The position numbers and the translations under genes were made by a program. A DNA stretch of 64,000 nucleotides, from contig NZ_CP084472.1 of assembly GCF_020405225.1 (NCBI RefSeq), positions 3,224,001 through 3,288,000 on the forward strand, in the 5' to 3' direction. Shown in pieces: positions 25,259 through 33,908 of the stretch. The stretch comes from Natrinema sp. DC36 (lineage in GTDB: Archaea; Halobacteriota; Halobacteria; Halobacteriales; Natrialbaceae). Within the stretch, counting starts at the first letter, position 1. Each line of letters begins with the position of its first letter. The notes beneath the pieces are model-generated. The model did no database searches. It was not told the origin of the DNA and saw only the letters and a program-made list of their open reading frames with translations.

Positions 25259-25936
25259 TCAGGTCGTTCGGAACGCGCGGTCGCCGGCGTCGCCGAGGCC
25301 GGGGACGATGAACCCGTCCTCGTCGAGGCGGTCGTCGATCGACACCGTCAGCAGGTCGGCCTCGTCGAACTCCTCGTTGACGCGAAGGAGCCCCTCCGGT
25401 GCCGACACGGCCGAGAGGACGATCAGGTTCTCCGGTCGGATCGCGTTATCGACGATGTGTTCGAGGACGGTACACATCGTACTCCCCGTTGCGAGCATCG
25501 GGTCGGCGATGATGACCGTGTCCTCCTCGTGGATCTCGGGCAGTTTGACGTAGTCGACCGTAATGGGGAAGGAACCGTCCTCGGCGCGGCCGGCTTCCTC
25601 GTCCCGACTCGCGCTGATGACCCCCTGTCGCGCTCGCGGGAAGGCCTTCAGCAGTCCCTCGACGAACGGCGTCGCGGCGCGCAAGACGTTGATGATCACG
25701 ACGTCGTCGAGGCCGCGGACGCGCTCGCCCATCGTCTGCTCGAGGGGCGTCTCGATCTCGACGTACTCGGTCTCCATCCGGCCGTCGATGATCTCGTACC
25801 CACAAATTCGACCGAGTTTGACCAGCCCCTTGCGGAAGCTGACCTGCTCGGTCTCGACGTCGCGAATGCGCGAGAGGGTGTCCTTCGCCAGTGCGTGCGT
25901 GATAAGGTGGGCGTTATCCCGGTCTTCGATCGTCAT
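25259..25936 (-). CDS. upp: uracil phosphoribosyltransferase
   Basis: The 225-residue enzyme converts uracil plus PRPP to UMP in pyrimidine salvage. The PRPP loop [16 protein letters not shown], the uracil-binding tail [16 protein letters not shown] and the substrate loop [14 protein letters not shown] are complete. The ATG at 25936 gives the canonical archaeal start [18 protein letters not shown]. No linked uracil permease is visible. Confidence 0.96.
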   Translation of the reverse strand: MTIEDRDNAHLITHALAKDTLSRIRDVETEQVSFRKGLVKLGRICGYEIIDGRMETEYVEIETPLEQTMGERVRGLDDVVIINVLRAATPFVEGLLKAFPRARQGVISASRDEEAGRAEDGSFPITVDYVKLPEIHEEDTVIIADPMLATGSTMCTVLEHIVDNAIRPENLIVLSAVSAPEGLLRVNEEFDEADLLTVSIDDRLDEDGFIVPGLGDAGDRAFRTT

Positions 25937-26100
25937 ATCCCAACAGCCACTCGCCGGGTAGTTCACAGTATCGATCAGCCACAGTCGGGGACCAGTGTGC
26001 CGTCTCGAGACACCGCTCGAATATGAGAGGGGCGTTACCACAGTTCAAATGCAAACCGATCGATCGGTTCCATCGGGACAGGCGGGTGACGGCAGAGAAG

Positions 26101-26107
26101 TTTATAC
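26101..26107 (+). promoter_or_regulatory. TATA box of the 26138-26860 gene
   Basis: TTTATAC lies about 34 bases ahead of the ATG at 26138 in a locally AT-rich patch, allowing a short leader. Confidence 0.5.
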
Positions 26108-26137
26108 CTGTCCGCACGCTATCAGTCGGCCAGCCGA

Positions 26138-26860
26138 ATGGAAGAGAGCATCTCGGGGTTCAAAGTTCGCGGTGACTGGGGCGACATCGTCGAACACGGC
26201 GAGCGGATCACGCGCGCGCTTCGAGACGCCGGCGTCCACGATCCGGATCGAGACGCCGACGCGCGTTACGCCACCGCGTTCGACGAGTGGGACGAGTGGC
26301 GCCCCAAGGCCCACGAAACCCTCGATTCCGACGTCAGTGAAAAGACCGCCGATCAGGCCAGCGTCGAGGAGGGCAAAGGCGAAAAAGCCGGCAAAGAGCC
26401 GGACGAAGACATCAAGACCGCCGGCGAGAAACTCTCGGAGTCGTACGAACAGCTCGAGGAGGACGACGCCGGGGCCGCGATGGACAACTGGAAGGAGTCG
26501 ATCGATTACGTCGCGCGGGCGGCCGACTCCGCGAGCCGCAAGGCCCTGCGCCGGGTCGAGGACACGGTCTACCAGAACGTGATGACCCAGCTCGCGCCCT
26601 ACTACTTCGACAACGAACTCGTCAGCGCCAACGTCCAGCAGTCGACGCGCAACGGCGGCAACGGCGAGCAGTTCGTCTTCGAGGTCAACGTCAACGACGA
26701 CGACCTGAAAGACGAGGTCTCCGACCGCCTCGCCGAGTACGAAGACGAGGTCGACCGCTGGCACGTCGAAGTCGAGAAGGACACCGACGCCGCCGAGGCC
26801 ATCGAAGGCGCGGAGCCGCCACCGGAACAGGACGACAACTCGCGGTCGACGACGAACTGA
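26138..26860 (+). CDS. conserved haloarchaeal soluble protein (DUF5828-like)
   Basis: The 240-residue acidic protein starts MEESISGFKVRGDWGDIVEHGERITRALR. Its charged middle (EEGKGEKAGKEPDEDIKTAGEKL) and helical segments (NWKESIDYVARAADSASRKALRRVEDTVYQNVM) precede a strand-rich part (FVFEVNVNDDDLKDEVSDRL). I associate this pattern with the haloarchaeal DUF5828 family from memory; it has no known function. It is neither a membrane nor an exported protein. It lies just upstream of a PiT transporter gene on the same strand, with 90 bases between. Confidence 0.75.
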   Translation: MEESISGFKVRGDWGDIVEHGERITRALRDAGVHDPDRDADARYATAFDEWDEWRPKAHETLDSDVSEKTADQASVEEGKGEKAGKEPDEDIKTAGEKLSESYEQLEEDDAGAAMDNWKESIDYVARAADSASRKALRRVEDTVYQNVMTQLAPYYFDNELVSANVQQSTRNGGNGEQFVFEVNVNDDDLKDEVSDRLAEYEDEVDRWHVEVEKDTDAAEAIEGAEPPPEQDDNSRSTTN

Positions 26861-26950
26861 GCGAGCCGACCGCTGTGCGCTGCTGGCGGCCGTCACTGTC
26901 GACCGACAGTCGGCACACACTTGTAGGGGCACCCAAAAGGAGCCGAGTAG

Positions 26951-28144
26951 ATGGTCGATATCGCCACGTTCGGCACCTTCGCCGTGGCCGCAGTTGCGAG
27001 TCTCTTTATGGCCTGGGCGATCGGTGCCGGCTCGAGCGGCTCGACGCCGTTCGCGCCGGCCGTCGGCGCGAACGCGATTTCGGTGATGCGAGCCGGTTTT
27101 CTCGTCGGATTGCTCGGTTTCGCCGGTGCAGTCCTGCAGGGCGCGAACGTCTCCGAGGCGGTCGGGACCGGACTGATCGGCGGCGTGACGCTGTCGTCGC
27201 TCGCCGCCACGATCGCTCTGCTGATCGCGGCCGGCCTGGTGGCGATCGGGATCTTCACGGGGTATCCGATAGCGACGGCGTTTACCGTCACGGGGGCGGT
27301 CATCGGGACCGGGCTCGCCATGGGCGGCGACCCCGCGTGGGCGAAGTACACCGAGATCGCCACGCTGTGGGTGCTGACGCCGTTCGTCGGCGGTGGTATC
27401 GCCTACGCGGTCGCTCGGGCCCTCCGCGCCGAAGCGGTCGCTGAAGAGTACCTCATCATCGTGCTGGCCGCCGTCGTCGGCGCGATCGTCGCCAACATCG
27501 AGTTCGCGATCCTCGGCTCGCCGGGAGCCGGCGGGGCGTCGATCGCGCAGGTCGCGGGCGGTTCGCTCCCCGGACCGGCGATCGCCGGGACCGCGGCTGC
27601 GACGCTCATCATCGCGGCGGTCTGGGCGGGGGCAATCGCGCTGGATCTCAACAACGGGACCGAACGCGGCGAGCGACACTTCCTGCTCATCCTCGGCGGA
27701 CTCGTCGCGTTCTCCGCCGGCGGCAGTCAGGTCGGGCTGGCGATCGGGCCGCTGATCCCCCTCTCGGACGAACTCGAGCTCCCGCTGATCGCGATGCTCG
27801 TCGGCGGCGGCTTCGGGCTCCTGGTCGGATCGTGGACCGGCGCACCGCGAATGATCAAGGCGATCTCGCAGGACTACTCCTCGCTCGGGCCGCGACGCTC
27901 GATCGCCGCGCTCATCCCCTCCTTTATCATCGCGCAGGCCGCGGTCCTCTACGGTATCCCGGTCTCGTTCAACGAGATCATCGTCAGCGCGATCATCGGG
28001 AGCGGCTACGCCGCGGCCGGCGCTGGCGGCGGCGTCAGCCCCCGCAAAATGGGCTTTACCGTACTCGCGTGGATCGGTTCGCTCGCCGGCGCGATCGCCG
28101 TCTCCTACGTCGCCTACGTCGCTATCGCTGCGGTCTTGCTCTGA
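26951..28144 (+). CDS. PiT-family inorganic phosphate transporter, copy 3
   Basis: The 397-residue protein has about ten helices. The N-terminal PiT repeat is MAWAIGAGSSGSTPFAPAVGANAI and the C-terminal counterpart is SFNEIIVSAIIGSGYAAAGAGGGVSPRKMG. It differs clearly from the two copies at 12-16 kb (no acidic loop before the last helix) and represents another PiT subgroup. No PhoU-like gene is adjacent. Symport of phosphate with Na+ or H+ is the family role. Confidence 0.92.
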   Translation: MVDIATFGTFAVAAVASLFMAWAIGAGSSGSTPFAPAVGANAISVMRAGFLVGLLGFAGAVLQGANVSEAVGTGLIGGVTLSSLAATIALLIAAGLVAIGIFTGYPIATAFTVTGAVIGTGLAMGGDPAWAKYTEIATLWVLTPFVGGGIAYAVARALRAEAVAEEYLIIVLAAVVGAIVANIEFAILGSPGAGGASIAQVAGGSLPGPAIAGTAAATLIIAAVWAGAIALDLNNGTERGERHFLLILGGLVAFSAGGSQVGLAIGPLIPLSDELELPLIAMLVGGGFGLLVGSWTGAPRMIKAISQDYSSLGPRRSIAALIPSFIIAQAAVLYGIPVSFNEIIVSAIIGSGYAAAGAGGGVSPRKMGFTVLAWIGSLAGAIAVSYVAYVAIAAVLL

Positions 28145-28232
28145 GACGGACTCCTTGAAGTCATTTCTACAGCAGACCGGACGAGTCGAGCAACATCGAA
28201 CAGTCTTTACACGACGGGTCGCGAGTGCGAGT

Positions 28233-28961
28233 ATGGACGAGGACGCCGTCGACGTCACCGGAAGTCCCGAGACGACCCAGTGGCGACGCGACGCGAGCAC
28301 CTCGCGAACCGTTCGGCTCCTGTGGACCTTCGGCGTCGGCACCTTCTTCGCCGCGATCGGCACCGTCGTCAGCTGGCGGCTGTACAGGGTTGCCGGCGAG
28401 ATCGGCGGCGGTGCCGTCGTCATCGCCCTCATCGCCGCGCTGGCCGCCACGGTCCTCACCCTCGCTGCCACGGACGACACCGAACGGCATCTCGAGCGGC
28501 TCACCCGACCGCTCCCCGTCGACGTCCCGTCGGGAACGAAACTGGATCGAGCGATGGACGCCGCCGTCGGTGCGGTCGTGATGGGTGCAGTCATCGGCGC
28601 GCTGATGGCGGTCGGTCGGTACGTCTCGCAGAACGAGCTACTGGCCGTCGGTGCCGGTCCCTTTACCGGAGCGGCCGCGCTACTGATTCCGATCGCCCTC
28701 TTCGCGCTCGTGTTCGCCTCGTTCCTCCAGTCGGTCGGCGCGCTCGACCGCGAGGACCGCACGATCTACCTCTACGAACCGGACCAGGCGATCGATCTCG
28801 CCGTGATAGAAGACGTTTCGATCCGGTCGATCGGCGACAGTGCCGTGGTGACGCTCAGCTACGCCCAGCCGGACGGCCAGTACGTCCAGGGCCCGAGACG
28901 ACTCGTCGTCCCGCCCGCGATCTCACGTGACATCGCAGCGATCGTCGACGCACAGCGCTGA
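28233..28961 (+). CDS. four-helix haloarchaeal membrane protein
   Basis: The 242-residue protein has hydrophobic helices at about 28-46, 58-77, 110-133 and 146-172. A soluble C-terminal domain (IYLYEPDQAIDLAVIEDVSIRSIGDSAVVTLSYAQPDG) follows that resembles a small beta domain. A TATA-like TCTTTAC at 28204-28210 sits 26 bases ahead of the ATG. The function is unknown. It is convergent with the CNNM/CBS gene. Confidence 0.75.
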   Translation: MDEDAVDVTGSPETTQWRRDASTSRTVRLLWTFGVGTFFAAIGTVVSWRLYRVAGEIGGGAVVIALIAALAATVLTLAATDDTERHLERLTRPLPVDVPSGTKLDRAMDAAVGAVVMGAVIGALMAVGRYVSQNELLAVGAGPFTGAAALLIPIALFALVFASFLQSVGALDREDRTIYLYEPDQAIDLAVIEDVSIRSIGDSAVVTLSYAQPDGQYVQGPRRLVVPPAISRDIAAIVDAQR

Positions 28962-28971
28962 CCGATCCCGA

Positions 28972-30381
28972 TCACTCGTCGCTTTCGTCGATTTCGAGCG
29001 GGGGCTCCCCCACCTCCTCCTCCGGTTCGGGTTCCGCGTCCGTGATCTCGAGTTTCTTGAGACGGGCTTTCATGATGCGGGTGTTCTCGACGGACTCGAC
29101 CGTGATGCGGACGCCGTCGTAGGTGATCTCCTCGCCCTCCTCGACGAGCCGGCCCGCACGATTGAAGATGAAGCCGGCGATGGTCTCGAACTCCTGGCCC
29201 TCGGGGAGATCGATCTCGAGGGACTCGTTGACGTCCTCGATATTGACCTCGCCCCGGACGAGGACGGTGTCGTCGTCGATCTCCTCGATCGGCTGTTCCT
29301 CGCCGCCCTCGAGGATCTCGCCGATGATCTCCTCGATCATGTCCTCCATCGTCACCAGCCCCTCGGTAGTCCCGAACTCGTCGATCACAATCGCCATGTG
29401 CATCCGGTTTTCGCGCATCTCGGTTAGCAACTCGTCGACGTTCTTCGACTCGGGGACGTGCAGCGTCGGCTGGATGAGATCCGCGAGCTCGAGTTCGTCG
29501 TTCGCCGACTCGCCGTAGTTGAGATCGCGGACGAGATCGCGGATGTGGACGACGCCCTGAACGTTATCGAGACTTCCCTCGTAGACCGGGACGCGGGCGT
29601 GACCGCTCTGGATGCAGGTTTCGATGGTCTCGTCGATTTCGGCATTTTTCGGAACGGCCGTCATATCCAGCCGCGGGGTCATCACCTCCTTGACGATCGT
29701 GTTGTTAAAGCGGAATATCCGCTGGAGCATCTCGTGTTCTTCCTCTTCGAGGACACCCTCGCGCTCGCCTGACTCGATCATCTCCTGGATCTCGTCGCGG
29801 GTGACGTACGGCGTCTCGATCGCTCCCGTCGTCGAACCGGTGAGGCGGTTGAGCTGCCGGGTGAGGTAGTCGAAGAGGACGACGAGGGGGAGCATCAACC
29901 GCTCGGCAAGTTTCAGCGGTCTGGCGACGCGAATCGACCACGATTCGGTGTTCTCGACGGCGTAGGACTTGGGCGCGCTCTCGCCGAACAGCAAGACAAT
30001 AGCGGTGATCCCGAGCGTCGCGGCCGTAACGGCCGCCAGCCCGCCGAAATACAGCCCAAGGATGGCCGTTGCGATCGACGACATCGCGATGTTGACGATG
30101 TTGTTCCCGACGAGGATCGTCACGAGCAGCCGGTGGGGATCTTCCTTCAGCGCCTTCACGCGCGCTGCGCCGGGGATGCCGTCTTCGGCCATCCCCTCGA
30201 CGCGGTGTTTCGGGATCGAGAACAGCGCGATTTCGGACGACGAGAAGAACGCGGAGAGACCGACGAGGACGACGAGGGCGAGCGCGCCGAGGATCGTCAC
30301 CATCGACTGGTCGATCTCGAGACCGACCAGTGGGATCTCGTAGACAGCGAACACGACCTCGAGGGGCGGAGACAACGCCAT
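28972..30381 (-). CDS. CNNM/CorC-type transporter-associated protein (DUF21, CBS pair, CorC_HlyC)
   Basis: In the 469-residue protein, the DUF21 membrane domain (residues 25-195) has FFSSSEIALFSIPKHRV and VLFGESAPKSYAVE. A CBS pair with VMTPRLDMTAVPK, HARVPVYEGSLDNV and IDEFGTTEGLVTMEDMIEEIIGEI follows, then a CorC_HlyC domain (LPEGQEFETIAGFIFNRAGRL). The family takes part in Mg2+ export and CBS domains sense ATP-Mg. The acidic end (PEPEEEVGEPPLEIDESDE) is typical of halophiles. Transport of Mg2+ here is by family. Confidence 0.92.
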   Translation of the reverse strand: MALSPPLEVVFAVYEIPLVGLEIDQSMVTILGALALVVLVGLSAFFSSSEIALFSIPKHRVEGMAEDGIPGAARVKALKEDPHRLLVTILVGNNIVNIAMSSIATAILGLYFGGLAAVTAATLGITAIVLLFGESAPKSYAVENTESWSIRVARPLKLAERLMLPLVVLFDYLTRQLNRLTGSTTGAIETPYVTRDEIQEMIESGEREGVLEEEEHEMLQRIFRFNNTIVKEVMTPRLDMTAVPKNAEIDETIETCIQSGHARVPVYEGSLDNVQGVVHIRDLVRDLNYGESANDELELADLIQPTLHVPESKNVDELLTEMRENRMHMAIVIDEFGTTEGLVTMEDMIEEIIGEILEGGEEQPIEEIDDDTVLVRGEVNIEDVNESLEIDLPEGQEFETIAGFIFNRAGRLVEEGEEITYDGVRITVESVENTRIMKARLKKLEITDAEPEPEEEVGEPPLEIDESDE

Positions 30382-30493
30382 TGATGTACAGGCTTATAGC
30401 CGGATCGGTTAACCGTTTCCCATTTTACGATCGGGGACGGATATCGCCGCCGGCGACGACACGTTTACCCGGCCCTTTCCCCTACATTCGTCT

Positions 30494-30799
30494 ATGAGTG
30501 AGACCGCCGAACCACCGATCACGTTCTACCGGCTCCAGGGCTGTCCGTACTGCGAGCGAGTCACCCGGCTGTTGAACGAGTACGACCTCTCGTACCGATC
30601 GCGGTTCGTCGAACCGATGCACTCGGAGCGGAACGTCGTCAAACGCGTCGCCGGCGTCCGAACCGTCCCCGTCGTCGTCGACGAGAATACGGGCATCACG
30701 ATGGCTGAAAGCGCCAACATCGTCGACTACCTCGAGTCGACCTACGGCGAGGGCGACCGCCCCGACGCGGCCGCGACGAGCGCGGGAGGTGACGACTGA
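30494..30799 (+). CDS. glutaredoxin-like protein (GST N-terminal domain fold)
   Basis: The 101-residue protein has the redox motif C17PYC20 in FYRLQGCPYCERV, the cis-proline segment RTVPVVVDENTG and the substrate-binding turn MAESANIVDYLE. It should reduce disulphides, with gamma-glutamylcysteine as the likely haloarchaeal thiol. Its TGA overlaps the ATG of the next gene by one base (TGATG, 30797-30801), so the two are translated together. Confidence 0.92.
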   Translation: MSETAEPPITFYRLQGCPYCERVTRLLNEYDLSYRSRFVEPMHSERNVVKRVAGVRTVPVVVDENTGITMAESANIVDYLESTYGEGDRPDAAATSAGGDD

Positions 30800-31314
30800 T
30801 GCCCGATTTCGAGGTCGTCGAACTCGGCTCGACGGACCACCCTGAACCGGACGAGACGGCCCCCGACTTCACTCGGCCGCTCGTCACCGACGAGTTCTGG
30901 GAGGACCGCACGCTATCGGACCTGGTCGGCGAAACCGACGGTCGGACGATCCTCGTCTTCACGCCGATGACCGGTTCCTTCGTCGCGAAGTACGTCTGGG
31001 ACGAACTCGCGGAACGCGACTGGGACGAACGCGCGGGCCGGGTCGTCGGCGTCACGACATCGACCCCCTACGGTGTCAAACGCTTCCTCGAGGACAACGA
31101 CTACCCGTACGCGTTCTTCAGCGACCCCGGGAACGAGGTCGCGGCGTCGTACGGCGTCGACCACGACCTCGACGGCATGACCGGCGTCAGCGAACCGCGA
31201 GTCGCCTTCTTCGCCCTCAACGCGGACCGCACCGTCGAGGGCGCGTGGGTCGCCACCGACTGGCCCGAGTTCCCCGACTACGACGACCTCGAGGCGGAAC
31301 TCGGCCTCGAGTAG
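30799..31314 (+). CDS. redoxin/peroxiredoxin-fold protein without any cysteine
   Basis: The 171-residue protein has the AhpC/TSA pattern: ETAPDFTRPLVTDE, RTILVFTPMTGSFVAKYVWDEL, VVGVTTSTPYGVKRFLEDNDYPYAFFSDPGNEVAASYGV and ATDWPEFPDY. The place of the peroxidatic cysteine (PxxxTxxC) is occupied by non-cysteine residues in TPMTGSFVAK, and the protein contains no cysteine at all. It cannot act as a thiol peroxidase and may be a binding or structural partner of the glutaredoxin encoded just upstream. Confidence 0.85.
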   Translation: MPDFEVVELGSTDHPEPDETAPDFTRPLVTDEFWEDRTLSDLVGETDGRTILVFTPMTGSFVAKYVWDELAERDWDERAGRVVGVTTSTPYGVKRFLEDNDYPYAFFSDPGNEVAASYGVDHDLDGMTGVSEPRVAFFALNADRTVEGAWVATDWPEFPDYDDLEAELGLE

Positions 31315-31375
31315 CGACCGTCTCGCCCGCGAGTCCCGACAGCTTTTTGCCCGACATCCGCCGATTTCGAACCGA

Positions 31376-31960
31376 ATGAGCGAACTGGACCGCGCGGCCG
31401 ACGCGATCGATTCGGGGGGACTCGTCGTCTATCCGACCGAGACGGTCTACGGCCTCGCCGCGGACGCGCTCGAGCCCGACGCCGTCGAGCGGGTCTTCGA
31501 CGCGAAGGGGCGCGATCGGTCGAAGCCGCTCTCCTTTGCGGTCCCGTCGGTCCCGTCGGCGCTCCGGTACGTCCGTGCGACCGACCGGGAGCGGCGGTTC
31601 ATGGCGACGTTTCTCCCCGGCCCCGTGACGGTCCTCTGTCGGCGACGCGAGGCCGTCCCGGACGAACTCACGGCGGGCCGCGACCGCGTCGGCGTCCGCG
31701 TGCCGGATCACGACCTCGCGCTCCGACTCTGCGAGCGGGCCGAGACGCCGATCACCGCGACGAGTGCGAACGTCAGCGGCCGGGCGAGCGCCCGGACACT
31801 CGCGGATCTCGATCCCGAGATCCGGGAGGCCGCAGCGGTCGTCCTCGACGGGGGCGAAACCGCTGGCACCGAGAGCACCGTCGTCGACGTCTCGAGCGAG
31901 ACGATTCACCGCCGGGGTGCGCAGGCCGACGAGATCGACGCGTGGCTCGAGGATTCGTAA
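31376..31960 (+). CDS. threonylcarbamoyl-AMP synthase (Sua5/YrdC/YciO family)
   Basis: The 194-residue YrdC-domain protein has GGLVVYPTETVYGLAADA, the Lys-Ser motif KGRDRSKPLSFAV, FLPGPVTVLCRR and TATSANVSG, the nucleotide- and threonine-binding segments. It makes threonylcarbamoyl-AMP for the t6A modification of tRNA with the KEOPS complex. It lacks the C-terminal Sua5 domain, as in the short YrdC type. A second paralogue could exist elsewhere in the genome, so YciO-type function is possible. Confidence 0.9.
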   Translation: MSELDRAADAIDSGGLVVYPTETVYGLAADALEPDAVERVFDAKGRDRSKPLSFAVPSVPSALRYVRATDRERRFMATFLPGPVTVLCRRREAVPDELTAGRDRVGVRVPDHDLALRLCERAETPITATSANVSGRASARTLADLDPEIREAAAVVLDGGETAGTESTVVDVSSETIHRRGAQADEIDAWLEDS

Positions 31961-32337
31961 CGGTTTGAAGTAATACGGAGATCCCTGTATCGCTCAGTCT
32001 GATCAACCGTCATGCGGTGGCGCGCGCTGTCGACTGGCCGAGCGTCGCGAGGCGCGAACACAGTGAGCGCCTCGAAACGCGAGCGGTGACCGCAGGGAAC
32101 CGTGAGCCAGTGAGGCCAGCCGACGATATTGCGCGAGGGATGAGCGAACGAACGTCTGTGAGTGAGCGAATCGGCTGGGGAGGGCGTGGCGATTCCCCGT
32201 TGCCACGATAGCAGGATACCCTCTTTTCCTCTCAATCATCCTCGAGCGAAGCGTTCTATTTACGCGCCTATCGAATGGTTCGATTCAAGTCGGCTTCGTC
32301 GTTTGAAATTACACTACGTCGCTGTCCGAAATCGCAC
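31961..32337. other. intergenic region holding repeat copy 2
   Basis: The 377 bases between the Sua5-type gene and the Cas4-like gene are mostly repeat copy 2. The remainder (32218-32337) has AT-rich patches and no gene that I can support. Confidence 0.5.
32002..32217 (+). repeat. dispersed structured repeat, copy 2 (shortest)
   Basis: The element contains TGCGGTGGCGCGCGCTG near its start, CGACGATATTGCGCGAGG in the middle, then AATCGGCTGGGGAGGGC and TTGCCACGATAGCAGGA. The blocks are in the same order as in copies 1 and 3. It lacks the two GGA-loop hairpins of the others and instead has GAGGCGC paired with GCGCCTC. The 50-base tail shared by copies 1 and 3 is absent. It is non-coding. Confidence 0.75.
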
Positions 32338-33024
32338 CTAGCCAAAACCGAGAAGCGACCGCAACGTCCGCGTCTTGACCCCACACTCTGTCGCAAACTC
32401 GCAGGACTCGCACTTCGAGCGGTTGTTCGTTCGCCCGGGCGGACCGTCCAACTCGCGAACCGCCCGCAACGCGCTCCGATACTGCGCCTTCCGTCGCGTC
32501 GTCAGATCGATCGCACGAATCACGCCGTAGGCCGGATACTCGAGCCAGGCCCGCTCCACCGACACCTGCTGCTCCCAGGCCAGCGCCTTCGCGGCCGCGA
32601 CGGCGTGGACCGACTGGGACTTCCAGACGCCGGTTTCGGGCGGTTCCCCCGACGAGATCAATGCCGGCTCGAGCGGGTCCGCCAGCACCTTGTGGACGAT
32701 GCCCCGGCAGTGCCGACCGGTCGCGAACACCGCCCGATCGACGGGCTCACTGAGGCGCTCCCAGTGATCCTTCCCCTCGAGTCGCTCCCGGGTCGCCGCC
32801 AGCCGATCGCGGTAGCGAACGGACGGGACGGCGATCGGTTCCTCCGAAAGGGCTCCCGGCGAGGCCTCGAGTAACTCGTCGTACCGAGTGGCGAGCGCTC
32901 GAATCGCCTCGACGTCGGGCGGCGGCTCGCGGTCCTCGTCCGGCAGCATCCGCTGATAGTAGCACTTCCGCGGGCAGTAGGCGGCGGTCCGCAGATCGCT
33001 GAACGAGATGGGCGTGCGCGTCAC
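32338..33024 (-). CDS. Cas4/Dna2-like Fe-S protein, nuclease motifs degenerate
   Basis: In the 228-residue protein, N-terminal C17PRKC21 and C-terminal CESC...C supply the four cysteines of a [4Fe-4S] cluster, as in Cas4/DUF83 proteins. The RecB-type nuclease core appears altered. Where GxxD is expected there is RGIVHKV, and where ExK is expected there is LISSGEPPETGVW. A following VHAVAAAKALAWEQ matches the QxxxY-like helix. No cas gene or CRISPR array is near. It is probably a DNA-binding or repair protein without classical nuclease activity. Confidence 0.8.
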   Translation of the reverse strand: MTRTPISFSDLRTAAYCPRKCYYQRMLPDEDREPPPDVEAIRALATRYDELLEASPGALSEEPIAVPSVRYRDRLAATRERLEGKDHWERLSEPVDRAVFATGRHCRGIVHKVLADPLEPALISSGEPPETGVWKSQSVHAVAAAKALAWEQQVSVERAWLEYPAYGVIRAIDLTTRRKAQYRSALRAVRELDGPPGRTNNRSKCESCEFATECGVKTRTLRSLLGFG

Positions 33025-33136
33025 GCTCCGTCTGGCCGCTCCTTCTCGTAAAAAGTCTCGTCCGGATGTCGACCGACCGAGCGTTCGCTTCGCTCACGCC
33101 GGCCGGTTTCATCGACGGTTTCAGCACTCGACGTTG

Positions 33137-33727
33137 TCAGAACTCGACTTCGGTCTCCATCCCCTCCGTCGCGTCCTCGAGGCCGTCCTCGCGGAGATCG
33201 GAGGCCATGCGCTCGGAGAGATCGGCGTCGGCGAGGACGCTATCGAACTCGTCGCGGTAGCGATCGTTCGCCGCGCGGGACTGGTCTTCCGCTCGAGCGA
33301 CGCGGCGGTACCGCCGGATCCGGGCCTCGCTCACGTCGTACTCGTCGGCCAGCGTCGCGTCGTCCTCCTCGCGGTCGCGGATCGCCGCGAGGTCGACCTC
33401 GTCGGCGTCGTTCTCTCCGATGAGGTGCAGCGATAGTCGCGCCTCGAAGACCTCGTCCGCGTCGACCCCCAGCTCGTCGGCGACGTCGTCGTCGCTCCGG
33501 TCGTCGTAGAAGGCTCTGGCGATCGTGATCAACTCGTCGTCCGAGAGCGACGTTTCGAACTCGTAGCGCTCGCGCATCTGCTGGACGACGCTCTCGAGGC
33601 GCTCCTCGTCCGATCGCTCGTCTCGCTCGAGCGAACCGCGGGTGTTCTCCTGCGATTCGGTGACGGTTTCCTCGCCGTCGGTGACGTCGGTGAAGATATC
33701 CCGGAGTTCCTCGGTTTTATCGTTCAT
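33137..33727 (-). CDS. conserved haloarchaeal protein, conditioned-medium-induced protein type
   Basis: The 196-residue acidic protein starts MNDKTEELRDIFTDVTDGEETVTESQ. I associate this N-terminus from memory with haloarchaeal proteins named conditioned medium-induced protein 4. The remainder is helical and repetitive (HTH-like SDDDVADELGVDADEV and ATLADEYDVSEARIRRYRRVAR), compatible with two helix-turn-helix-like units. A TATA box at 33751-33760 lies 24-33 bases ahead of the start. No biochemical role is known to me. Confidence 0.8.
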   Translation of the reverse strand: MNDKTEELRDIFTDVTDGEETVTESQENTRGSLERDERSDEERLESVVQQMRERYEFETSLSDDELITIARAFYDDRSDDDVADELGVDADEVFEARLSLHLIGENDADEVDLAAIRDREEDDATLADEYDVSEARIRRYRRVARAEDQSRAANDRYRDEFDSVLADADLSERMASDLREDGLEDATEGMETEVEF

Positions 33728-33750
33728 GGGTGGACACTCCAGACGGGAGT

Positions 33751-33760
33751 CTATTTAAGC
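33751..33760 (-). promoter_or_regulatory. TATA box of the 33137-33727 gene
   Basis: GCTTAAATAG on the minus strand is 24-33 bases upstream of the ATG at 33727, fitting a leaderless transcript. Confidence 0.6.
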
Positions 33761-33908
33761 CTGTTGCCAGATCACGTTGGGCCGTTGAATCGAACACGGA
33801 CGACAATTATAAACTTGAAATAGGGTGAAAATTTTCGCAAGACGGCAGCGGGGTTGTCTTCCGGTCCGTGGGGCAAGAATTAAGTTACAGCCCTGCCCGT
33901 CAATGGAC

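Noticed and set aside
32338-33024. Cas4-like gene considered as part of a CRISPR system
   Set aside because: No repeats with spacers or other cas genes occur in the window, and the nuclease residues look degenerate.
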